Source: Clostridium sp.
GTDB lineage: Bacteria; Bacillota; Clostridia; Lachnospirales; Lachnospiraceae
DNA length: 64,000 nt
Assembly (NCBI GenBank): GCA_023664325.1
Contig: JAMPFS010000002.1
Location: forward strand, 1 to 64,000
Reading direction: 5' to 3'
Position 1 is the first letter of the stretch; each line of letters begins with the position of its first letter. This document shows, piece after piece, positions 43,333 to 52,289 of the stretch. Both the position numbers and the translations under genes were made by a program. Below the pieces are notes generated by a model that was given only the letters and a program-made list of their open reading frames with translations, made no database searches and was not told the DNA's origin.

Positions 43333-44904
43333 CTACAACAACGGCGCCAGCGCCTTCGTAATATATCCCATCATTTTCATTCCCCATTTTCTCTTTGACA
43401 CGGTTTCCGGTGTTACCTCCCGGCATTTTGTAAGAGTGTCCTGAAAATCCTTTTCAATATCCGGAATACATTCCGTATGGCACATATAAGTGGCGCATTC
43501 AAAATGATGATAAAGGCTTCGGTAATCCAGATTAATTGTGCCGACTACCGCCTTGATGTCATCACTGACAAATACTTTGGCATGGACAAAACCGGGGGTA
43601 TATTCATAGATTTTTACCCCGGACTTTAACAAAGCCGCATAGTGGGTTTTTGCCAGCGCATACGGAATCTTTTTGTCGGGAATCCCCGGCAGGATAATCC
43701 GCACATCCATGCCCCGTTCCGCAGCAAACTGAAGCGCCGCCTGCATTTCACTGTCCAGAATCAAATACGGTGTCATGATATGCACATATTTCTGCGACTG
43801 GTTGAGAATATCCATATATACACGCTCCCCGACTTTGTCCTTATCAAGCGGATAATCCCCAAACGGAAGCACATATCCCGTAGCGTTTCGTTTCGGCTCT
43901 ACCGGAACGTGAATATATTTGTCAAATTCCACGGTTTTCTCATCCAGATTCCACATCTGTAAAAACATCAGCGTAAAGTTTGCCACTGCCTTTCCCTGAA
44001 TCATCACGGCAGTGTCCTTCCAGTGTCCATGTTTCTCCACCTGATTGATATACTCATCTGCCAGATTCACCCCGCCGTTAAATGCAGTATGCCCGTCAAT
44101 CACCAGAATCTTTCTATGGTCACGGTAATTATAATGCGTAGACACAAAAGGCGTCAGCGGCGCAAACATTTTGCACTGGATTCCAAGCTTCTTAAGCCGT
44201 TTCGGATAGTCATGCGGAAGCGTAGAAAATTCACAGGTGCCGTCATACAATACCCTGACCTCCACGCCTTCTGCCGCCTTTTTCGCCAATATTTCCAGAA
44301 CCTTTCCCCACATCAGCCCTTCTTCTATAATAAAATATTCCAAAAAAATGAAATGCTTTGCCTGCTCTAACTGTACCAGCAATTCCTGAAATTTATTCTC
44401 CCCGAGCGGAAAATAAGTTACCTTCGTATTGTCACAGACCGGATAACAGCCTGTCCGGTTAATATAATGTGTCAGCGCCGCGCTTTCCGGGCTGTCTTCC
44501 CGAAGCCTGCGCATGGTTTCCTCAGACTGCGGAATGCTTTCCTTTGTCTCGCCAATCAGCTGCCCAAGCCGGTCCTTAATTGCCCGGTGTCCGATATCCG
44601 TTCTTGTATAGAGCAAAAACATTGCCCCAAATACCGGAAACAGCATAATCACCATCAGCCACGTCAGTTTGACATCTGATTCAAAGTCGCAGTTAAACAG
44701 ATAGACAATCATGATTGCCGTAAATACGACTGTGCTTCCCATAATGTGTGGAAGAAACTCACGAAACCACCAAAACGCACAAAGCAAAAAGAATGCCTGT
44801 ACCAAAAACAGCACGAGAATCAGTCCCAAACGGCTGAACACCAGCCTGAGCAAACCTTTTTTTCCTTTTTTTAACAGATACATTCCTGTACTTTCTTCAT
44901 TCAT
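43333..44904 (-). CDS. cls: Cardiolipin synthase (phospholipase D family)
   Basis: Condenses two phosphatidylglycerol molecules to cardiolipin and glycerol at the membrane. 523 residues: two N-terminal membrane helices (LGLILVLFLVQAFFLLCAFWWF and VVFTAIMIVYLF, with a third following), then two PLD catalytic motifs, YRDHRKILVIDG and FVHAKVFVSDDIKAVVGT, both with the intact HxK...D pattern and downstream GG/N residues. Length and order match ClsA-type enzymes. Start ATG at 44904 with GAGGAG ten bases upstream. Promoter at 44947-44975, divergent from pfk. Confidence 0.94.
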   Translation of the reverse strand: MNEESTGMYLLKKGKKGLLRLVFSRLGLILVLFLVQAFFLLCAFWWFREFLPHIMGSTVVFTAIMIVYLFNCDFESDVKLTWLMVIMLFPVFGAMFLLYTRTDIGHRAIKDRLGQLIGETKESIPQSEETMRRLREDSPESAALTHYINRTGCYPVCDNTKVTYFPLGENKFQELLVQLEQAKHFIFLEYFIIEEGLMWGKVLEILAKKAAEGVEVRVLYDGTCEFSTLPHDYPKRLKKLGIQCKMFAPLTPFVSTHYNYRDHRKILVIDGHTAFNGGVNLADEYINQVEKHGHWKDTAVMIQGKAVANFTLMFLQMWNLDEKTVEFDKYIHVPVEPKRNATGYVLPFGDYPLDKDKVGERVYMDILNQSQKYVHIMTPYLILDSEMQAALQFAAERGMDVRIILPGIPDKKIPYALAKTHYAALLKSGVKIYEYTPGFVHAKVFVSDDIKAVVGTINLDYRSLYHHFECATYMCHTECIPDIEKDFQDTLTKCREVTPETVSKRKWGMKMMGYITKALAPLL

Positions 44905-44946
44905 GATGAATTTTCTCCTCTCTTACCGCATTGCCAGGATTTTTAT

Positions 44947-44975
44947 ATTGTAACACCATATTGTAAAATGGTCAA
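44947..44975 (-). promoter_or_regulatory. Promoter of cls
   Basis: Minus strand: TTGACC (44970-44975), 17-base spacer, TACAAT (44947-44952), about 45 bases before the start. Confidence 0.75.
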
Positions 44976-44995
44976 AGGGTTGAAATAATTTCTTC

Positions 44996-45024
44996 TTGAG
45001 TTTTCCGTATATTTCAAGTATCAT
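44996..45024 (+). promoter_or_regulatory. Promoter of the phosphofructokinase gene
   Basis: TTGAGT (44996-45001), 17-base spacer, TATCAT (45019-45024), giving a leader of about 40 bases. Divergent from the cls promoter, 20 bases apart. Confidence 0.6.
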
Positions 45025-45070
45025 AATGATATTATATTTTGTATAAATCAGTATTACAAAGGAGATTACC

Positions 45071-46312
45071 ATGTCTAAAAAGAATGTGCTCATCGCTCAG
45101 TCCGGCGGTCCCACCGTTGCCATTAATGCCTCATTGGCAGGCGTGATGGAAGGTGTTTTAAATAGTGATACATATGATACGGCATATGGTTCCATCTATG
45201 GCATCTTAGGAATTTTACAGAATAATTTGATGAATCTGAATGAAAAACTTCTGGAAAATGAACATTTTCTGGACAGCCTCAAGGTATCGCCAGCCATGTA
45301 TCTTGGCTCCTGCCGGTACAAGCTTCCGGACTATGAGGATGATGATGCGACCTACACATTCATCTTCAGCCAGTTTAAGAAATATAACATAGGCGCCTTT
45401 TTCTATATTGGAGGAAACGATTCTATGGATACCGTGCTGAAACTTTCCCGCTATGGGGAACAGATTGGCAGTGAGATCCGCATTATCGGCATTCCCAAAA
45501 CCATTGACAACGATCTATGCATAACCGACCATACACCGGGTTTTGGTTCGGCAGCCAAGTATGTGGCAACAACTGTTCTTGAGGTTGCCCATGACACCTT
45601 TATATACAGTGTGCCAAGCGTAACCATTTTAGAGATTATGGGGCGTGATGCGGGATGGCTTACCGCTGCTTCTGCCCTTGCCCGCAATGAATACAACACT
45701 GCGCCACACCTCGTTTATCTGCCGGAAGCCGTATTTGATAAGCAACATTTTTTGGAAGATGTAAAGACACAGCTTGCCAGACGCAACAATGTCATTATCG
45801 CAGTTTCCGAGGGAATCCGTGATGAGAAAGGCAGTTATATCAGCGCTTCCACCGCCAAAAATGACCAGTTCGGCCATTCCCAGCTCAGCGGCACCGGCAA
45901 ATGCCTCGAATATATCATAAAGGAAGAAATTAACGTGAAATGTCGTTCGATTGAGATTAACGTATTACAACGCGCTGCCGGTCACTGCGCTTCCCTGACG
46001 GATCTAAACGAAGCAGCAGCGCTTGGCAGACAGGCTGTTACAGAAGCCACAAAAGGCAATACAAAATGCATGATGATACTAAACCGCATTTCCAATTCCC
46101 CTTACAGATGTGAGATTGGATATGCAGATATCGACCAGATTGCAAACCAAGCAAAATCTGTTCCCAGGGAATGGATTGCGGAAGCTGGAAATGATGTCAC
46201 TCCCGCACTCCTTCATTACCTGTCGCCACTTATTTCCGGTGAACCGAAGATACCATATCAAAACGGACTTCCGGTATACCTTCCGGTAAACCATTTAGAT
46301 GTGGAATGTTAA
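45071..46312 (+). CDS. 6-phosphofructokinase, probably PPi-dependent
   Basis: Phosphorylates fructose 6-phosphate in glycolysis. 413 residues, with QSGGPT (10-15) at the phosphate loop, GGNDS (114-118) and PKTIDND (142-148). The Lys in PKTIDND and an Asp at the position that is Gly in ATP enzymes (GGDGS) both favour pyrophosphate as donor. Unusually, the first Asp of the typical GGDDS motif is Asn here. The rest (GRDAGWL, ETxEIN-like segment SIEINVLQRAAGHCAS) is typical of long PPi-PFK proteins of anaerobes. Start ATG at 45071 with AAAGGAG seven bases upstream. Single-gene unit converging on ptsI, 25 bases apart, with no obvious terminator. Confidence 0.9.
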   Translation: MSKKNVLIAQSGGPTVAINASLAGVMEGVLNSDTYDTAYGSIYGILGILQNNLMNLNEKLLENEHFLDSLKVSPAMYLGSCRYKLPDYEDDDATYTFIFSQFKKYNIGAFFYIGGNDSMDTVLKLSRYGEQIGSEIRIIGIPKTIDNDLCITDHTPGFGSAAKYVATTVLEVAHDTFIYSVPSVTILEIMGRDAGWLTAASALARNEYNTAPHLVYLPEAVFDKQHFLEDVKTQLARRNNVIIAVSEGIRDEKGSYISASTAKNDQFGHSQLSGTGKCLEYIIKEEINVKCRSIEINVLQRAAGHCASLTDLNEAAALGRQAVTEATKGNTKCMMILNRISNSPYRCEIGYADIDQIANQAKSVPREWIAEAGNDVTPALLHYLSPLISGEPKIPYQNGLPVYLPVNHLDVEC

Positions 46313-46337
46313 ATGGCTGCGGATTTCCCCTTTTTCA

Positions 46338-47951
46338 TTACTCGTGTTCCCGGATCATTTTTCTCACCGGGAGCACAAAGCCTGGTGATACAGAAAGCTC
46401 ATCTACGCCCATATCCAGGAAGGTATCCGTCAGTGTTGTATCTGCGCCTAATTCTCCACAAATACCAGCCCATATGCCCGCTGCATGCGCATTGTCCACT
46501 ACCATCTTAATCATGCGCAGCACCGCCTCATGGTGTGAATTATAGAACGGATCCAGCTTGGCATTTTGCCGGTCGATTGCCAGTGTATACTGCGTCAGAT
46601 CATTGGTGCCAATGCTGAAGAAATCAACCTCCTTTGCCAGCAGATCACTAATCATAACCGCTGCCGGCGTCTCTATCATAATGCCCTGTTCCACATCACC
46701 ATACCGGATACCGGCATCATCTAACTCTTTCTTCACCTCATCTGCCATCTGCTTAATCTGCTTTACCTCATCTACCGAGATAATCATGGGATACATGATG
46801 GCAATATTGCCAAATGCGCTGGCTCGAAACAGCGCGCGGAGCTGCGTCTTAAAAATCTCCTGCTCCATCAGGCAGATACGGATGGCACGATAGCCCATAG
46901 CCGGATTATCTTCATGTTCCATATTGAAATAATCTACCTGCTTATCTGCGCCAATATCCAGCGTCCGAATGATAACCTTTTTTCCTGCCATTGTCTCTGC
47001 CACCTGTTTATACGCAAGGAACTGCTCTTCTTCTGTCGGATAGTCCGCAGACTCTAAGTATAAAAATTCGCTTCGGAATAAACCGATGCCTGCCGCATCA
47101 TTCTGAAGCACAGAAGCTAAATCCGATACATTTCCAATATTGGCATACAATTTAATATGCTGCCCGCTCTTTGTCACATTCTCCTTGCCCTTCAATGTCT
47201 GCAAAAGCTCTCTCTGTTTCATATCCTCTGCCTGCTTCTGCTTCATCTCATCTAAAATGTCCTGTGTCGGATCAATATAGAGAATTCCCTTGTATCCATC
47301 CACGATTGCCATCCTGCCATTCCACGCCTCACTGATTTCCACGCCAATCAATGCCGGAATATTCATCGTGCGCGCCAAAATAGCAGTATGGGAATTGGAA
47401 GATCCCAGCCTTGTTACAAAGGAGAGAAGTTTTGACTTATCCATCTGTACCGTCTCACTCGGCGCCAAATCCTCTGCCACAATAATGACCGGCTCATCAC
47501 CAATCTCACCACCGGCATTGCCGCCCTGAAGCACGGTTACCACCCGTTCCGAAATATCTTTGACATCAATGGAGCGCGCCTTGAAATATTCATCATCCAT
47601 ATTGGCAAACATTTCAGAGAAGTTATCCCCTGTTACCGCTACCGCATATTCTGCATTTACCTCCTGCTGGCGAATCATGTTGTAGACAGAATCGTTATAA
47701 TCATCATCCTCAAGCATCATTTGATGCACTTCAAAAATCTGTGCATTGACCTCGCCAACTTCTGTAACCGCTTTGTCATATAAAGCCCCTAATTGCTCAA
47801 TGGCAGTTGACTTCGCAGCCTCATACCTTGCCACTTCCGCTTCCACATCCGCAGCCTTCTCCCGCTTTACCTGCTGCTGATTCTTAGAATAAAACAAAAT
47901 TTTACCAATAGCAACGCCATTAAATATAGATTTACCATTATACTGTTCCAT
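46338..47951 (-). CDS. ptsI: PTS enzyme I (phosphoenolpyruvate-protein phosphotransferase)
   Basis: Takes phosphate from PEP onto its active-site histidine and passes it to HPr, energising all PTS sugar uptake. 537 residues with the phosphorylated His188 in GSSNSHTAILARTMN, the PEP-binding DIGADKQVDYF and RAIRICL segments, and EVDFFSIGTNDLTQYTLAID near the end followed by GICGELGAD with the catalytic Cys (GICGE). Slightly short of the usual 570 residues but complete. Start ATG at 47951 with GGAGG nine bases upstream; 51 bases after ptsH. Confidence 0.96.
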   Translation of the reverse strand: MEQYNGKSIFNGVAIGKILFYSKNQQQVKREKAADVEAEVARYEAAKSTAIEQLGALYDKAVTEVGEVNAQIFEVHQMMLEDDDYNDSVYNMIRQQEVNAEYAVAVTGDNFSEMFANMDDEYFKARSIDVKDISERVVTVLQGGNAGGEIGDEPVIIVAEDLAPSETVQMDKSKLLSFVTRLGSSNSHTAILARTMNIPALIGVEISEAWNGRMAIVDGYKGILYIDPTQDILDEMKQKQAEDMKQRELLQTLKGKENVTKSGQHIKLYANIGNVSDLASVLQNDAAGIGLFRSEFLYLESADYPTEEEQFLAYKQVAETMAGKKVIIRTLDIGADKQVDYFNMEHEDNPAMGYRAIRICLMEQEIFKTQLRALFRASAFGNIAIMYPMIISVDEVKQIKQMADEVKKELDDAGIRYGDVEQGIMIETPAAVMISDLLAKEVDFFSIGTNDLTQYTLAIDRQNAKLDPFYNSHHEAVLRMIKMVVDNAHAAGIWAGICGELGADTTLTDTFLDMGVDELSVSPGFVLPVRKMIREHE

Positions 47952-48002
47952 TCTTTCTATCCTCCGATCTGCTGTCTGGTAAGTTCCGCAATTACTTATT
48001 GA

Positions 48003-48257
48003 TTACAGATTTTCCTCGAAGAACTTCTTGATTGTCTCTCCATCTGCCGCCTCGTTGTCACCCTCGACCGTGACGGTAACTTCCATACCCTGCTTGACGC
48101 CTAAACTCATCAGCATCATCAACTTGGTTGCATCTGCGCTCTTTCCGTTACATGCAACCGTCACTTTTGAACCAAGTTCTTTTGCCGCCTTCACCAATAA
48201 ACCTGCCGGTCTGGCATGAATGCCTACCTCGTCTGTGATTACATAATTAAATGTCAT
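48003..48257 (-). CDS. ptsH: PTS phosphocarrier protein HPr lacking the Ser46 site
   Basis: 84 residues. The His14 phosphorylation site lies in GIHARPAG, and the MSLGV segment that follows the regulatory site is present. Aligned to Bacillus HPr, where KSIMGVMSLG holds the regulated Ser46, this protein reads TKLMMLMSLG, so the equivalent residue is Lys45. HPr kinase could not phosphorylate it there, which would remove the usual CcpA corepressor function from this copy. Start ATG at 48257 with AAAGGAGGG upstream. First gene of ptsH-ptsI. Confidence 0.95.
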   Translation of the reverse strand: MTFNYVITDEVGIHARPAGLLVKAAKELGSKVTVACNGKSADATKLMMLMSLGVKQGMEVTVTVEGDNEAADGETIKKFFEENL

Positions 48258-48334
48258 AATAAAAGCCCTCCTTTAAATGATATTTATTGTAAAATAAAAA
48301 TTATCATATTTTGTACCGCAACGCAACCCTTTTT

Positions 48335-50116
48335 TCATTCTATGACAAACACCCTTCCGCAAAACGGCAAAAGCCTTATATGGCATCTCCCATTCATCAC
48401 CGGAATATGCTCTTTTTGCGGCTGCTCCGTTCCACCATATATCTCCCAGTTGGTATTTAAAAGCTCATACAGCATATGGTTTCCCTCTATCCGCAGCATA
48501 TATGCATCATAGCGCGCATCACTGAAATTGAATACCGCCAATATTCTCTGCCCGCCCGCATTCCGCATAAATGCGTACACAAGCGCTTCCCCTGCGCCGG
48601 CTTCCACATAAGAAAAACAACCAGTATTATACTCTTCCACATGCAGCGCCTGATTTGCCAGATAAATCTGATTCATATCACGGAAAAACCTGATAAATGC
48701 CTGGTGGATCGGAAAACCCGCAAGCTCCTCAAAATCCTGTGGCCGGTAATGCGCCCATTCCCGGAACTGTCCGATTTCATTTCCCATAAAATTAAGTTTT
48801 TTCCCCGGATGGCACAGCATATAGGCAAACATTGCACGGCATTGATGAAATTTATCTTCGTAATCACCATACATCTTATCTAAAATCGTCTTTTTGCCAT
48901 GAACCACCTCGTCATGCGAAAACGGAAGCAGATAAAGCTCGTTGCTGAAATAGTGCATGGAAAACCAGAGATCATCATAATGTTTTCTTCTCTCCTCCAT
49001 AGGATAACCAAAAAACCGCAGAGTATCATGCATAAAACCCAAATCCCATTTATAATCAAATCCCAGACCTCCATATTCGACAGGCGCCGTTACCTTTAAA
49101 TAATTCGTGGAATCCTCGGCAACCAGTATCACGGAAGGATGGATATTATGTAAACCCTGATTCAGACTTTGTATAAAACGAAGCGCCTCCTGATTGATGC
49201 CGCGGTTTTCCCGCCCCTGCCAATGTATGATATTCGAGACTGCATCCATCCGCAGCCCGTCAAAATGATATTCCGAAAGCCAGTAATTTGCGCAGGATTT
49301 TAAAAAGCTTGCCACTTCACCCCTTCCGTGGGCAAAATTATAAGAACCCCATTCACTGCGCTGCACATCTTCAAAAGGAATTTCGTAAAGAGGGGTTCCG
49401 TCAAAACGGGAAAGCCCATATTCATCCACTGCAAAATGCACCATGACAAAATCAAGAATCACTCCAATGCCAGCCTGATGGCAGGAATTTACAAACTTTT
49501 TAAGCCCCGTCGGCGTTCCATATCTCGAGGTAGGGGCAAAAAAGCCTGTACTCTGGTACCCCCACGACTCATCCATTGGATGTTCATTTAACGGCATAAT
49601 TTCAATATGCGTATAACCCATTTCCTTCAAATAAGGTATCAGGTCACCGGCAAGTTCCTCATAACGGTACCAGCGGTCGCCCTTCGCCTTCCATGAGCCA
49701 AAATGCATCTCATAGATATGCATCGGTTTATCATAACACTTGGAACGTTTTGCCATCCACTCTTCATCATCAAACATATGATTTTGCATGTCTGCCACAA
49801 CAGATGCGGAACACGGTCTTAGCTCCATAGAAAATCCATAGGGATCTGCCTTATCCGTCCACGTTCCGTCATGATGGTAAATGCGGAATTTGTACAGATC
49901 CCCCTCGCCGGCATCCGGCACTGTAAGCGTAAAAACGCCTCCCCTGCCATTTTCATGCATTTCCCTGCCAAGCCACCCATTGAAGGAACCAATTAACATT
50001 ACCTTCTTTGCTCTTGGCGCATATACCCGGAACACGACCCCCTCTGACAGGATATGCGCTCCAAAATAATGATATGCTTGCCATTCATTTCCGTTATAAA
50101 ACTGTTCCAAATCCAT
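48335..50116 (-). CDS. glgB: 1,4-alpha-glucan branching enzyme
   Basis: Makes alpha-1,6 branches in glycogen. 593 residues: N-terminal CBM48 (YFGAHILSEGVVFRVYAPRAK, MLIGSFNGW), GH13 core with EMHFGSW, MPLNEHPMDESWGYQ, the nucleophile in FDGLRMDAVSN, the acid/base Glu in ILVAEDST and PFSHDEVVHGK, then the C-terminal beta domain. Shorter than the 630-730 residues of many GlgB, with one CBM48 module. The frame opens with GTG at 50128; GAGG lies six bases before the ATG at 50116, so I start there. No other glg gene is adjacent. Confidence 0.94.
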   Translation of the reverse strand: MDLEQFYNGNEWQAYHYFGAHILSEGVVFRVYAPRAKKVMLIGSFNGWLGREMHENGRGGVFTLTVPDAGEGDLYKFRIYHHDGTWTDKADPYGFSMELRPCSASVVADMQNHMFDDEEWMAKRSKCYDKPMHIYEMHFGSWKAKGDRWYRYEELAGDLIPYLKEMGYTHIEIMPLNEHPMDESWGYQSTGFFAPTSRYGTPTGLKKFVNSCHQAGIGVILDFVMVHFAVDEYGLSRFDGTPLYEIPFEDVQRSEWGSYNFAHGRGEVASFLKSCANYWLSEYHFDGLRMDAVSNIIHWQGRENRGINQEALRFIQSLNQGLHNIHPSVILVAEDSTNYLKVTAPVEYGGLGFDYKWDLGFMHDTLRFFGYPMEERRKHYDDLWFSMHYFSNELYLLPFSHDEVVHGKKTILDKMYGDYEDKFHQCRAMFAYMLCHPGKKLNFMGNEIGQFREWAHYRPQDFEELAGFPIHQAFIRFFRDMNQIYLANQALHVEEYNTGCFSYVEAGAGEALVYAFMRNAGGQRILAVFNFSDARYDAYMLRIEGNHMLYELLNTNWEIYGGTEQPQKEHIPVMNGRCHIRLLPFCGRVFVIE

Positions 50117-50163
50117 ACTGTACCTCACTAAATTCCATATTCTGCCTTTGCCCGGCGCGCAGA

Positions 50164-50209
50164 TTAAAAAAAGCAGCTACATTGTCTTTATCCAGTGTAA
50201 CCGCTTTTT
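50164..50209 (-). terminator. Intrinsic terminator of the EAL phosphodiesterase gene
   Basis: Minus strand stem AAAAAGCGGTTACA/TGTAGCTGCTTTTT (14 bp with two G-T pairs) ending in seven Ts, 22 bases after the stop. Confidence 0.85.
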
Positions 50210-50231
50210 ATATTATGTAAACTTCTAAATC

Positions 50232-51716
50232 CTATGCCATTGCCTCTTCACAAGCTGCTGCTTCCATATCCACTCTGCGAAGCAGTTTTTCATACTCCTC
50301 AATCGGAATCGGTTTGCTATAATAAAAACCCTGCACAATTTCACAGCCTGCATCCCGCAGCATATCCCGCTGAACTTTTGTCTCCACACCCTCTGCTATG
50401 ACAGTGATTCCTAAATGATGCGCCATATTGATAATATCGCAAATCATCAACCGTTCCTTTTCACATTCTTCATTTACATAACCATCCACGAAACTTTTAT
50501 CCAGCTTCAAAATATTAAGCGGCATTTTCCGCAGCAAGCCAAGCGAAGAATAGCCTGTACCAAAATCATCCATCGAAAGCCGGAAACCAATCTGTTCGAT
50601 TTCACCCATTGTATCCAACAGATACTTCATATTGTCAAATGCAGCGCTTTCCGTAAGTTCCAAATCAATGTATTCAAACGGAACTTCCTGTTCCCTGACT
50701 GTATCGGCAATATTCTTCACCAGGTTCCGATTTGTGAGCTGTACACGGGAGACATTCACAGAAATCGGTAACAGTTCATAACCTTCCTCCATCCACTGTC
50801 TGAACTTCTCACTGACTTTCTTCAATACGAACTGGTCAATCAGACCAATCGAACCATCCTCTTCAAAAACCGGCACAAACTGATTTGGCGGAAGAAATTC
50901 CTTATGCTTGTAATTCCAGCGAATCAAAGCTTCTGCCCCGGCTAACGTGTCATCCCTTAAATTATATTTTGGCTGAAGATATACGACAAATTCTTCATTA
51001 TCCAATGCTTCCTGCAAATCATCCTTAAGCTGCTGCCTCCGGATCATCTCTTCCTTTGCATAGTCATCATAGACCATAATATTCTTGCCCTGGTGCTTCT
51101 TTGCATTTGCCTTCGCAATCTTCGCACAGTCAAACATCACATATGCGCTATCATAATTTCCCTCCTGCTGAACCAATCCGCAGGAGTACTGTACATGGTA
51201 GTTTTCGTTGTCCGGCAACGAGCCTATTTCTTTAAACAAGGTCTCCATGATGTCCTCGCAGACTGCAATGGAACTGTTTTTGACAATAACTGCAAATACA
51301 TCATTCTCGCAACGGCATGCAAACTCAAAGACATCTGCAAATTCCTTCAGCTTATCTCCCACGAAACAAAGATAGGCATCTCCCATTTCATAGCCCCATA
51401 AATCATTAATCAGCTTAAAATTCTTCACATCAAAAACCGCCAGAATGAATGCCTCCCTGTTCCGGATTTTACTGTCAATCATTTTGCTCATCTGATCCAG
51501 ATTCGGCAGCTGCGTAAGCTCATCCACAAAGGCAATCTTGTATATCTGCTGGCTGTTCCGCCGCCTGCTAACCTCCACAAAGCTGATAATACACGTGGAT
51601 AGAACGATTCCCGGAATACGGGTTTTGAGCAGGGAAAAACTCAAACTGATAAGCAGCACAGAAATACAAACAAATATAATAGAATGTTTTACCGAATCAT
51701 CTCTTTCAAAACCCAA
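50232..51716 (-). CDS. Cyclic-di-GMP phosphodiesterase (degenerate GGDEF plus intact EAL)
   Basis: About 494 residues: two N-terminal membrane helices (IIFVCISVLLISLSFSLL and IPGIVLSTCIISFVEV), a GGDEF domain whose active motif is degenerate (CENDVF in place of GGDEF), and a complete EAL domain with AEALIRW, NVSRVQL, ELTESA, DDFGTGYSS, KLDKSF and AEGVET. It should hydrolyse cyclic di-GMP and be regulated, not cyclise GTP. The start is uncertain: the first ATG (51764) lies within the -10 box and is excluded. GGGGG lies seven bases before a TTG at 51716, which I use; ATGs at 51746 and 51740 are alternatives with poor ribosome sites. Confidence 0.88.
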   Translation of the reverse strand: MGFERDDSVKHSIIFVCISVLLISLSFSLLKTRIPGIVLSTCIISFVEVSRRRNSQQIYKIAFVDELTQLPNLDQMSKMIDSKIRNREAFILAVFDVKNFKLINDLWGYEMGDAYLCFVGDKLKEFADVFEFACRCENDVFAVIVKNSSIAVCEDIMETLFKEIGSLPDNENYHVQYSCGLVQQEGNYDSAYVMFDCAKIAKANAKKHQGKNIMVYDDYAKEEMIRRQQLKDDLQEALDNEEFVVYLQPKYNLRDDTLAGAEALIRWNYKHKEFLPPNQFVPVFEEDGSIGLIDQFVLKKVSEKFRQWMEEGYELLPISVNVSRVQLTNRNLVKNIADTVREQEVPFEYIDLELTESAAFDNMKYLLDTMGEIEQIGFRLSMDDFGTGYSSLGLLRKMPLNILKLDKSFVDGYVNEECEKERLMICDIINMAHHLGITVIAEGVETKVQRDMLRDAGCEIVQGFYYSKPIPIEEYEKLLRRVDMEAAACEEAMA

Positions 51717-51762
51717 AATACCACCCCCATATCCGATCATCCGCATCCAAAAACATGTTATC

Positions 51763-51791
51763 ATTATACGTTATTTTTTCATAACCGTCAA
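51763..51791 (-). promoter_or_regulatory. Promoter of the EAL phosphodiesterase gene
   Basis: Minus strand: TTGACG (51786-51791), 17-base spacer, consensus TATAAT (51763-51768). It overlaps the first in-frame ATG of the gene and so constrains the true start. Divergent from the small-protein pair. Confidence 0.8.
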
Positions 51792-51800
51792 CTTTTTGCA

Positions 51801-51806
51801 TATACT
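51801..51806 (+). promoter_or_regulatory. -10 box of the small-protein pair
   Basis: TATACT at 51801-51806; 17 bases upstream the expected -35 region (TTCATA at 51778-51783) is weak, so an activator may be needed. The region overlaps the divergent EAL promoter. Start codon 30 bases downstream. Confidence 0.45.
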
Positions 51807-51836
51807 AAAGAGAAGTATATTTCATGGAGGCTAAAA

Positions 51837-52289
51837 ATGGATTACAACAAGCAGCATCCGCTCTCCCAAATTACCGGAAGCAGCAGCCTGTCCATGTTAG
51901 AAATGCTGATCCCCTATGTTGACTATCCATTCAAGCTTCCTCTCGCGCTGTTCATCAAATTCCATGAAATCCGCCTCATCATAAATACCCTGCAAAATGC
52001 AGATATGATAGAACAATTCAGTTTACATAATACCAACAACAGCCCTGCCGATATGCTTGCCTCCTTTACCGGAATGTCTCCGGATATGCTGCAAATGCTG
52101 ATGGGCATGGCAGAAAATGGTTTCCCGGGCATGAATCCGGAGTTTCCACCCGAAACACCAAACCCTTTTCCGTCCTTTGGAATGGGAGGCTTTCCCCCAC
52201 CCGATGCCACCGGTTTTGATGATCGCATGAACCGGTTATTTTCAGAATATGATAATCAAATTGAAAAGGAGAATATAAATGGATTTTAA
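51837..52289 (+). CDS. Unknown protein with a Met/Pro/Gly-rich tail
   Basis: 150 residues, soluble. The N-terminal half (LSQITGSSSLSMLEMLIPYVDYPFKLPLALFIKFHEIRLI) is helical and mildly hydrophobic; the second half is rich in Met, Pro, Gly and Phe (MGMAENGFPGMNPEFPPETP, PSFGMGGFPPPDAT), a low-complexity spread reminiscent of coat or scaffold proteins. A longer frame opens at 51684, but GGAGG lies six bases before the ATG at 51837. Its end overlaps the next gene by 11 bases. I do not recognise a family; a spore-related role is a guess. Confidence 0.75.
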   Translation: MDYNKQHPLSQITGSSSLSMLEMLIPYVDYPFKLPLALFIKFHEIRLIINTLQNADMIEQFSLHNTNNSPADMLASFTGMSPDMLQMLMGMAENGFPGMNPEFPPETPNPFPSFGMGGFPPPDATGFDDRMNRLFSEYDNQIEKENINGF

